Source of the DNA: an uncultured Lachnospiraceae bacterium
GTDB lineage: Bacteria; Bacillota_A; Clostridia; Lachnospirales; Lachnospiraceae
Assembly: GCA_910587495.1 (NCBI GenBank)
Contig: CAJUMT010000084.1
Location: forward strand, 1 to 13,036
DNA length: 13,036 nucleotides
Direction of reading: 5' to 3'
The notes under the pieces are model-generated. The model was given only the letters and a program-made list of their open reading frames with translations, searched no databases and was not told the DNA's origin. Every line of letters starts with the position of its first letter. The stretch's first letter is position 1. Below, in pieces: positions 7,367 to 13,036 of the stretch. A program made the position numbers and the translations under genes.

Positions 7367-7394
7367 ATTGTATCATATTTGGTGAATTTATCAA
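7367..7394 (-). promoter_or_regulatory. Sigma-A type promoter of the regulator-kinase operon
   Basis: Reading the minus strand, TTGATA (7394-7389) is followed after 16 nt by TACAAT (7372-7367). TG lies one base before the -10 box (TGATACAAT), so this is an extended -10 promoter. Transcription would start near 7360, giving a leader of about 40 nt before the regulator ATG at 7321. It is the best promoter match I found in the window and sits where an autoregulated SorC operon needs one. Confidence 0.7.
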
Positions 7395-7405
7395 TAAAAA
7401 GAAGC

Positions 7406-7444
7406 GAAGTTACAAATGTAATTTCACTCAACATTTGTAACTTC
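7406..7444. repeat. Perfect 13+13 bp inverted repeat: terminator of the ATPase gene or operator of the SorC operon
   Basis: GAAGTTACAAATG (7406-7418) and CATTTGTAACTTC (7432-7444) are exact inverted copies separated by 13 nt. The ATPase stop codon (7424-7426) lies in the spacer and the last ATPase codons lie in one arm. On the minus strand the second arm is followed by GC and then TTCTTTTTATT, so it could act as an intrinsic terminator for the ATPase gene, although the stem is AT-rich. It ends 12 bp upstream of the -35 box of the regulator promoter, which would also suit an operator. A smaller inverted motif, TTACA-AA-TGTAA (7410-7421), lies inside it. The two roles are not exclusive. Confidence 0.7.
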
Positions 7445-8776
7445 ATTATAACAACAGCTAAGAAATTTGTCAAGCGCCCAGGCCATATACAAAGGCACAC
7501 TGTATGTCTTTGTCTGTTCTACCAAATTTTCCCCGATATTTTTCATAGAAAACCGGAACCCCAGTTTGGGATTATATTTTTTGCAGTACAGCCTGTAGCT
7601 TTTTGCCCTTGTATGGGACTCTGCTTTTGCTTCCACCGGAATAATCCTGTCGTCGGACTCAAACAGAAAATCCAGTTCCGCCGTATTGCCGGAACGCCAG
7701 AAATAAGGCGCCAGATTCTGGGAGAGAAGTTCTGTCAGAACATAATTTTCTGTAAACGCGCCTTTAAAATTTTTATATAGTTCCGAATCTTCCAAAATCG
7801 TCCTGGCAGAAACGCCTGATTTGCGCCTGAGCAGCCCTACATCACACATATATACTTTAAAAAAAGAAGCGTCCGCGTAAAAAGAAAGGGGAAGCTCTGG
7901 ATGCTCCACCCGCTCCAATCTGTACACCAGTCCCGCATCCACCAACCATTCCAGGGCGTCTTCCAGTTCTTTTGACCGTTTGCCTTCTTTTACATGGGAA
8001 AATACAAATTTATTATTCTCTTTTGCAAGCTGTTTGGGAATGGAGTCCCAGATCCATCCAAGCTTTGGAATATCTGTTTTAGGCGCATGTTTGGCAAAAT
8101 CATGGCTGTAATCCAGCAAAATATTATCCTGTATTTCCTCAACCGGCGCAATCTGGTGCGTATTGGCCCATTTTAAAACTGCTTCCGGCATTCCTCCTAC
8201 AATATAATAATATTTTAGCTCTTTTTCCAGTTCCTCTGTATACAAAGACGGCAGTCCCTCTGATTTTCCGTATCTTTCCGTCCCTTCTAAAAGAGTTTCT
8301 TTTCCGTCCGCAATGGCAAATTCCCTGAAAGAAAGCGGATACATCCTAAGCCGGTCTACTTTCCCTACCGGAAACGAAATATGGTCTCTTTTAACAGACA
8401 CCCCCAGCAACGACCCTGCGCAGATGATATGCAGTTCTCTTTTATCCTCACAAAAATATTTCAAAGAAGTAATCGCCCTGGGGCATTCCTGTATTTCGTC
8501 AAATATAACCAGCGTACGGCCTGCAATGATCTCTTTTCCCCGGAGCATATTCCCTAACTCATCTAAAATTCGTTCCACATTATAATCATATTCAAATACA
8601 GACCCAACCCTTCTGTCCTTCTCAAAATTGAAATACGCTGTATCCTCAAAATACTGGTCTCCAAACGCTCTGCAAATGTACGTCTTCCCGCACTGACGGA
8701 CGCCTGTAAGCAACAGAGGTTTCCTGTCCTGCGCGTCTTTCCATTTGACCAGCTTCCCCATCACATGACGCTTCAT
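7424..8776 (-). CDS. AAA ATPase with DUF4143-type C-terminal domain
   Basis: A 450-residue protein of the common bacterial AAA_14/DUF4143 family, whose cellular role is unsettled. The P-loop is GVRQCGKT (25-32), with Cys where relatives usually have Val. Walker B is LVIFDE (89-94), and AGSLLGV is a likely sensor-type motif. The C-terminal third has AELDFLF...IIPVEAKAE (about 366-385), an Asp...Glu-x-Lys arrangement like PD-(D/E)xK nucleases. The GTG at 8785 gives three more residues, but the ATG at 8776 is preferred: the protein then begins MKRHVMGKLVKWKD, as relatives do, and AGGTG lies about 6-7 nt upstream. It stands alone between two operons and shares the strand with both, but is separated from each by non-coding sequence. 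The family is secure; a function cannot be read from its neighbours. Confidence 0.92.
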   Translation of the reverse strand: MKRHVMGKLVKWKDAQDRKPLLLTGVRQCGKTYICRAFGDQYFEDTAYFNFEKDRRVGSVFEYDYNVERILDELGNMLRGKEIIAGRTLVIFDEIQECPRAITSLKYFCEDKRELHIICAGSLLGVSVKRDHISFPVGKVDRLRMYPLSFREFAIADGKETLLEGTERYGKSEGLPSLYTEELEKELKYYYIVGGMPEAVLKWANTHQIAPVEEIQDNILLDYSHDFAKHAPKTDIPKLGWIWDSIPKQLAKENNKFVFSHVKEGKRSKELEDALEWLVDAGLVYRLERVEHPELPLSFYADASFFKVYMCDVGLLRRKSGVSARTILEDSELYKNFKGAFTENYVLTELLSQNLAPYFWRSGNTAELDFLFESDDRIIPVEAKAESHTRAKSYRLYCKKYNPKLGFRFSMKNIGENLVEQTKTYSVPLYMAWALDKFLSCCYNEVTNVE

Positions 8777-8798
8777 TTCTGACACCTGCCTTCCTAAA

Positions 8799-8826
8799 TT
8801 TATATCCCTTCATTAAAAAAATACAA
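8799..8826 (-). promoter_or_regulatory. Possible promoter of the DUF4143 ATPase gene
   Basis: On the minus strand TTGTAT (8826-8821) and TATAAA (8804-8799) are spaced by 16 nt, just upstream of the ATPase start, in a very AT-rich gap. The predicted leader would be only about 15 nt. Given the local AT content this could be chance. Confidence 0.35.
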
Positions 8827-8859
8827 TATTCCTATGAACTTCGCAACTTTTTTTGCGTT

Positions 8860-8871
8860 TTTCATATGAAA
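8860..8871. repeat. 12-bp perfect palindrome in the gap before the DUF4143 gene
   Basis: TTTCATATGAAA is a perfect palindrome in the 101-nt gap between the end of the TIM-barrel gene (8878) and the ATPase start. Next to it, CGCAA and TTGCG (8842-8857) form a weak 5-bp hairpin. Neither is followed by a proper T-run on the minus strand, so I do not call a terminator. It could be a protein-binding site or merely AT-rich coincidence. Confidence 0.4.
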
Positions 8872-8877
8872 TTTTGC

Positions 8878-9768
8878 TTAAGCATCTATTGCTTCCATCC
8901 CTTCCTTTAAATAGCGCGCGTGTTCCTCCCTGCTGCGGGTAATATATTCCAGCGTCAGATAAGAGGGTTTAAGCCTGTCCACCAGATTAGACACTTCCGG
9001 GTCTGTAAAAGGCAGGTGGCGGTCGATGGAAAAGATATGTTCAAATACCTGTCCCATCCTCTTTATGGGATCTTCTTCTATTGTATGAGGATGGGTAAGC
9101 CAGTCCTTTACATAAGCGCCGCTTAAAGACTGGTGGAGATGGATTCCTTTTATGTACATTAGAAGTTCCTTATGTGTATCCAACATTCTGTGCAGATACA
9201 TAAGGGCTTCTTTTTGTGTACATAGTTCCTGATTCGTATGCAGAAAATGTCCGGTATCCAGCATCAATCCTTTTTTCTTATAATGCACCCCTTCAAGAAG
9301 CATCCGGGTAACGCACGGGTTGAGATAATTAAGCCCAGGCCACCAGAGATTTTCCATCAAAAACCAGAAATCATACTCCTGTCCGTCCAGAAGTCTGTTA
9401 ATAATCGCACAGGCGGCCTGCACTACTTCTTCATCACTGTGCCGCATCTGATAGGTTATGCTTTCTTCATCATCCACCTGCGTCACATGAAAGACAACAT
9501 ATTCCGCCCTCATCTGACGGGCATAGTTAAGGTCTTTCCTGAAATGCCGGATCAGTTCTTCTTCGTCTCTTCCCATCCAGTCCCCGAAGCAGCAGGCATG
9601 GACGCCGACTGCCATTCCCTGCCCGACCAGTCCTTTTCTGTCCTCTTCCAGGGGCATCACCTCCAGTCCGGCTAAGCCTGCAGACTCATAAAACTGCCTT
9701 AAGTCTTCCTTGGAATCATAGCGTTCCATATCATCTTGCGATATGGAAAAATTCATCAATATTTTCAA
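8878..9768 (-). CDS. TIM-barrel metalloenzyme, sugar phosphate isomerase/epimerase-like (AP endonuclease family 2 fold)
   Basis: A 296-residue soluble protein with the xylose-isomerase-like TIM-barrel pattern. Likely metal ligands are Glu139 in FLMENLWW, Asp171 and His174 in LMLDTGHF, His210/His212 in IKGIHLHQ, and Glu274 in LTLEYI. Members include sugar epimerases, inosose dehydratases and endonuclease IV; this sequence does not show which. Start choice: the frame stays open to 9915, but that extension lies inside the MATE gene and does not resemble the family. A TTG at 9768 has AGGAGG exactly 7 nt upstream and begins MKILMNFSIS, which looks like a first beta strand. The ATG at 9756 is 19 nt from the same site and less likely. 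The TTG falls two bases after the MATE stop codon, so translation is probably coupled. Its role beside two membrane proteins is unclear. Confidence 0.87.
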   Translation of the reverse strand: MKILMNFSISQDDMERYDSKEDLRQFYESAGLAGLEVMPLEEDRKGLVGQGMAVGVHACCFGDWMGRDEEELIRHFRKDLNYARQMRAEYVVFHVTQVDDEESITYQMRHSDEEVVQAACAIINRLLDGQEYDFWFLMENLWWPGLNYLNPCVTRMLLEGVHYKKKGLMLDTGHFLHTNQELCTQKEALMYLHRMLDTHKELLMYIKGIHLHQSLSGAYVKDWLTHPHTIEEDPIKRMGQVFEHIFSIDRHLPFTDPEVSNLVDRLKPSYLTLEYITRSREEHARYLKEGMEAIDA

Positions 9769-9770
9769 CT

Positions 9771-11135
9771 CTAATCCTCCTGTTCTACCCCGCGCCCTTT
9801 CCATTTCCCGCCGATATAATGTCCTACAGTAGGCACAACCAGCACACACCATCCGATGACGACGCTCCACCAGAGCATAGGCCGGCCAAAGACGGGTGTC
9901 AGAAAAAATGCGCACAGCACGCGGATGCCCAGACTTCCCAGCGTCAGCCCCACAAACCAGCCGATATCTCCCGCCCCTTTAAATACAGATTTCACCACCA
10001 TATAGACAGAAAATACGATTAAAAACCATCCTGTGACACGCAGGTAAGACGCCCCTACACGGATCACATCCATCACTTCTTCTCCATCCACAAACAGTCT
10101 GATGATCCGCTCCGGCATCAGTTCCAGGATACATACCATCACGCCTGAAAGAGCGCCGGTCGCAAGCAGGGAGACTTTCACGCCGTCCCAGATGCGTTCC
10201 GGCTTTCCCGCGCCTATATTCTGTCCCACATAATTTGACAGGGCGTTTCCCCAGTTGATCGGGACGGCGGATATTAAGTTCAATGCTTTATTGGCGGCGG
10301 AACAGCCCGCCATAACCGCAAGTCCAAAGCCGTTAATTACAGCCTGCACGCAGACATTTCCCAACGACACCACCGACTGCTGCAAAGCGGTCGGAACGGC
10401 GATTTTCATCATTCTGGCAAATTCTTCCGAATCAAAGAGTTGCTTTGCCTTTCTCATACCGATCCTGCCCATCTTCCGCTCCAGCATGATAAGTGCCAGA
10501 AGCGTACATATAATTTGGGATAATGTAGTTGCCAGGGCGCTTCCTCCCACTCCCATAGAACAGACCAGAATAAAAAACAGATCTCCCGCCACATTCAGAA
10601 AAAACGCCAGGATCAGAAAATACAGTGGCGTCTTAGAATCTCCAAGGGCGATATACACCGCGTTCAGGGCATTATACAAAAAAATGGCGGTACACCCCCA
10701 GAAGTAAATAGTCAAATACGCCCCACTGTCGGCCATGGCTTTTGCCGGCGTCCGAATCCATTTTAAGATCTCTTTGGCAAACAGCTGCATAACAACCGTC
10801 AGCACAAGTCCCAGTCCCAGGGAAAAAAGAGAGATCGTTGTCATGCAGACCCGAATCTTCTCTGTTTTTCCTGCGCCAAAATACTGGGCTATGACAACAG
10901 AGGCTCCCAGCGCAAGACCGGAAGCCAATTGAACGATGACCGCAGTAACCACACCTACGGACCCCACCGCCGCCAGTGCGTCGGCCCCTAAGTAATTCCC
11001 TACAATCAAGCTGTCTATGATATTGTAAAGCTGTTGAAACATGTTGGATAAAATCATGGGCACAGCAAAGACAAACAGTATCTTTGCCGGACTGCCTGAC
11101 GTCATATCCAGCGTATCTCTCCCGCTTTTTTTCAT
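9771..11135 (-). CDS. MATE family efflux transporter
   Basis: A complete 454-residue polytopic membrane protein with about twelve hydrophobic helices, the usual MATE size. The N-terminus (GSPAKILFVFAVPMILSNMFQQLYNIIDSLIVGNYLGADALAAVG) is the classical first-helix signature, and QSVVSLGNVCVQAVINGFG around residue 255-275 marks the second half-repeat. In this family such proteins expel drugs or metabolites in exchange for Na+ or H+. The ATG at 11135 follows the antiporter-subunit stop by 16 nt, with GAGG 8 nt upstream, so the two genes are probably co-transcribed. The TIM-barrel gene follows at once. The substrate cannot be told from sequence. It is a different gene from the fragment at 1-168. 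Confidence 0.95.
   Translation of the reverse strand: MKKSGRDTLDMTSGSPAKILFVFAVPMILSNMFQQLYNIIDSLIVGNYLGADALAAVGSVGVVTAVIVQLASGLALGASVVIAQYFGAGKTEKIRVCMTTISLFSLGLGLVLTVVMQLFAKEILKWIRTPAKAMADSGAYLTIYFWGCTAIFLYNALNAVYIALGDSKTPLYFLILAFFLNVAGDLFFILVCSMGVGGSALATTLSQIICTLLALIMLERKMGRIGMRKAKQLFDSEEFARMMKIAVPTALQQSVVSLGNVCVQAVINGFGLAVMAGCSAANKALNLISAVPINWGNALSNYVGQNIGAGKPERIWDGVKVSLLATGALSGVMVCILELMPERIIRLFVDGEEVMDVIRVGASYLRVTGWFLIVFSVYMVVKSVFKGAGDIGWFVGLTLGSLGIRVLCAFFLTPVFGRPMLWWSVVIGWCVLVVPTVGHYIGGKWKGRGVEQED
9776..9781 (-). promoter_or_regulatory. Ribosome binding site that selects a TTG start
   Basis: AGGAGG in the transcript overlaps the last codons of the MATE gene and lies 7 nt before the TTG at 9768-9766. 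No ATG or GTG is at a usable distance, so this site argues for TTG initiation of the TIM-barrel gene. Confidence 0.75.
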
Positions 11136-11151
11136 GCAAACATCCTCTTTC

Positions 11152-13036
11152 CTACCACCAGAGCAAGTATATAAGCGTCATGGCAAGACCCACTGCAGCC
11201 AGCATCAGACCAAAGGAAAGACTGACACTTATAAGTCTGTTCGTCTTATGCATCACATCCTCCCACTCCGCAAACATAAGTACGAAGGAATGTTCGATGG
11301 GCTTCTTTTTACACACCGTACGGTTCAGAAGAGCTGTGAAATTATCCAGAATTCTGCCCAGCGTACGGGAAGCTCTTGTTCCGATTAAATATACATGCTT
11401 TTCTGTCCGGCTCTTATGCGTAGTGCTGCGGAAGAACAGAAGAATCCCATCCAGCAGATGGTCGCAGACACGCCCGAAGAAAGCAGATACTTCCAAAAGC
11501 GCCCGCAGCACTTTTCTGGTCAGATAAAGCTGGTCAATATCCCGGCAGACAAGAGCCGCCGACATGATGGCCGCTTTGTGCAGCGTGGGACGATAGAGCA
11601 GATCTTCCAGATCCAGCCAGGTAGGCCATACATCCAGATATACCTGCCTTCCTTTTTCATCTTTCCCCACAAGGAACTTTCGTATAAATCCAAAATAAAC
11701 CAGCGCGCCGATCGCCAGGGAGATAAGTGCCCCTTTTAAATTCCCCAGGCTAAAATAGTGAACCGCATGGGCCGGTGATTCTCCATGCAGAAAGCCCTGC
11801 GCCAGATCCGCCGCCCGGTTCATGGTCAGATACGGAAAGAATCCCATCAAAACCAGTATTATGGTGGGAACCAAAAGTGCGAAGATACTTTCCGGGTTCA
11901 TATAACTTTTTTTCTCATCAAACTCTTTTTGCCGTTCTGAATGTCGTTCTATAAATATAGACACGAAAAGTTTTGTCATATACGCGATGGTCATACCGCC
12001 GGTGATCAAAAATATCCATTCTATTATATGGATACGCAGTGCAGGCTCTCCATGTGCCGCAAGCTCCGCAGCATATTCAACTATACTCTCATGTAAAAGC
12101 GTCTTGCTTACATATCCGCTCCATCCCGGGATACCGCCGATACTGAGCGCCCCCATCAGGAACATGCCTTTTAAAAGCGGCTTATTCTTTCCGAAACCGC
12201 GGATTTCATTCAAGTCCAGTTTATGCAGATTCATATATATGACGCCCGCCGCCATAAAAAGAACCAGCTTGATCATAGAATGATTTACCATATGCAGGAT
12301 CGTGCCCCGCACCGCCAGGGCATTTTCCTGCCCTAAAAGCTCCATCATCCCCGCTCCCACCAGAATAAATCCGATCTGGGACATGGACGAGCATGCCAGC
12401 GTCCGTTTCAGGTCTATGGAAAATACCGCCAGCAAGGCGCCGCCGAACATGGTGATAACGCCTAAATACAGAACCAATTTCCCCCATTGAGGATCATAGC
12501 GGAATATTTCCGCCGACACAACCAGCACGCCGAATACGCCGGTCTTAGTCAGGATGCCGGACAGAAGGGCGCTGGCAGGAGCCGGAGCCACCGGATGCGC
12601 TTTGGGAAGCCAGACATGGAGCGGAAACATGCCCGCTTTCGCGCCGAAGCCAAAGAGCATACAGCCCCCCGCGGCATAGATCTGCCACTGTCTGTCAGAC
12701 GGCACTGCCAGAACCGCATCATATAGCTCCGACATCCGAAGCGTACACGCCGCGTCCTGTAAAAGAAACAGACCCATAAGCATGACCAGGCCTCCCACAA
12801 TGGCAATGGCAAGGTAGATCTCCCCGGCTTTCATGGCCGCCGGTTTCTCGTCGTGAACGACCCATACATAGGAAGTCAAAGACATAATCTCAAAGAAAAT
12901 GAATGTGGTATAAAAATCTCCCGACAAAAACACGCCCACTGTCGCCCCGAGCGTCAACAGGTAGAAAAAATAATAACGATTCCTGTTGCGGTAATGGGAA
13001 AAATACTCCCGGGAAAAAATCCCCGTCATCATCCAC
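11152..13036 (-). CDS. Proton-translocating antiporter-type subunit (MrpD/NuoM/NuoL-like), N-terminus outside window
   Basis: At least 627 residues of a polytopic membrane protein of the Proton_antipo_M family, found in complex I, membrane-bound hydrogenases and Mrp Na+/H+ antiporters. Numbering from the Met at 13032, conserved ion-path residues are Glu48 (FIFFEIMSLTSYVWV), Lys132 (GAKAGMFPLHVWLP), Lys163 (SALLSGILTKTGV) and His251/Lys255 (MVNHSMIK). HPVAPAPASALLSG is closer to MrpD/NuoM-like proteins than to NuoL. The frame is still open at the window edge (a Trp codon precedes that Met), and the missing first helices confirm that the start lies outside. After the core, a tail of about 159 residues from VWPTWLDLEDLLYRP (468 on) is largely amphipathic and ends in one hydrophobic helix. 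Its partner complex would be encoded beyond 13036. Confidence 0.9.
   Translation of the reverse strand, partial: WMMTGIFSREYFSHYRNRNRYYFFYLLTLGATVGVFLSGDFYTTFIFFEIMSLTSYVWVVHDEKPAAMKAGEIYLAIAIVGGLVMLMGLFLLQDAACTLRMSELYDAVLAVPSDRQWQIYAAGGCMLFGFGAKAGMFPLHVWLPKAHPVAPAPASALLSGILTKTGVFGVLVVSAEIFRYDPQWGKLVLYLGVITMFGGALLAVFSIDLKRTLACSSMSQIGFILVGAGMMELLGQENALAVRGTILHMVNHSMIKLVLFMAAGVIYMNLHKLDLNEIRGFGKNKPLLKGMFLMGALSIGGIPGWSGYVSKTLLHESIVEYAAELAAHGEPALRIHIIEWIFLITGGMTIAYMTKLFVSIFIERHSERQKEFDEKKSYMNPESIFALLVPTIILVLMGFFPYLTMNRAADLAQGFLHGESPAHAVHYFSLGNLKGALISLAIGALVYFGFIRKFLVGKDEKGRQVYLDVWPTWLDLEDLLYRPTLHKAAIMSAALVCRDIDQLYLTRKVLRALLEVSAFFGRVCDHLLDGILLFFRSTTHKSRTEKHVYLIGTRASRTLGRILDNFTALLNRTVCKKKPIEHSFVLMFAEWEDVMHKTNRLISVSLSFGLMLAAVGLAMTLIYLLWW

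Noticed and set aside
8842..8857. Terminator for the TIM-barrel gene from the CGCAA/TTGCG hairpin
   Set aside because: The stem is 5 bp with no T-run directly after it on the minus strand.
9769..9915. N-terminal extension of the TIM-barrel protein to an ATG at 9915
   Set aside because: It lies wholly within the MATE gene, is Arg/Cys-rich and unlike the family, and a strong ribosome binding site points to the TTG at 9768.
10672..11139. A 155-codon minus-strand frame overlapping the MATE start
   Set aside because: It is out of frame with a clear MATE protein; its Cys/His/Gly/Arg-rich translation has no domain features and looks like a shadow.

Overview
The window is a gene-dense, mid-GC bacterial segment, almost entirely read from the minus strand. 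Strong AGGAGG ribosome binding sites, 4-bp ATGA gene overlaps, a TTG start and the gene families present suggest an anaerobic Firmicute, most likely Clostridia/Lachnospiraceae. That placement is inferred from style, not from a marker gene. I see no rRNA, tRNA, CRISPR array, insertion sequence or phage gene, and no gene-free stretch longer than about 130 bases.

Layout from left to right. (1) At 1-168 (+) is the C-terminal end of a MATE transporter. It converges, across a GC-rich hairpin, on the end of the minus-strand genes. (2) From 7321 down to 216 (-) runs a carbohydrate operon: SorC-family regulator, FGGY sugar/polyol kinase, D-isomer-specific 2-hydroxyacid dehydrogenase, class II (FucA-type) aldolase, and a 938-residue protein of unknown function. 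The first three genes are joined by ATGA overlaps. A 126-nt gap with a hairpin precedes the aldolase, and the unknown gene overlaps the aldolase end by 14 bp. A good promoter lies just upstream of the regulator. (3) At 7424-8776 (-) is a stand-alone AAA ATPase with a DUF4143-type C-terminus. Its stop codon lies in the loop of a 13+13 bp inverted repeat. (4) From the right edge to 8878 (-) is a second apparent operon: a proton-antiporter-type subunit (MrpD/NuoM-like, cut by the window edge), a MATE transporter, and a TIM-barrel metalloenzyme that starts with TTG.

The central operon reads as an inducible catabolic pathway. An effector-sensing SorC regulator would control a kinase, an NAD-dependent oxidation of a 2-hydroxyacid, and a retro-aldol or decarboxylation step by a zinc enzyme. 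No transporter is present in the window. The aldolase keeps the zinc ligands of FucA but has Asp where FucA has its catalytic Tyr. The dehydrogenase has an extra loop before its NAD domain. The substrate is therefore probably not L-fuculose-phosphate. A phosphorylated sugar acid or four-carbon polyol derivative is one possibility.

The observations most worth following are a possible RNA switch before the aldolase, where a hairpin arm is perfectly complementary to the aldolase ribosome binding site; the unusual enzyme combination of the operon; and the 938-residue protein, which may be a relative of large clostridial J-domain proteins that lacks the J domain.
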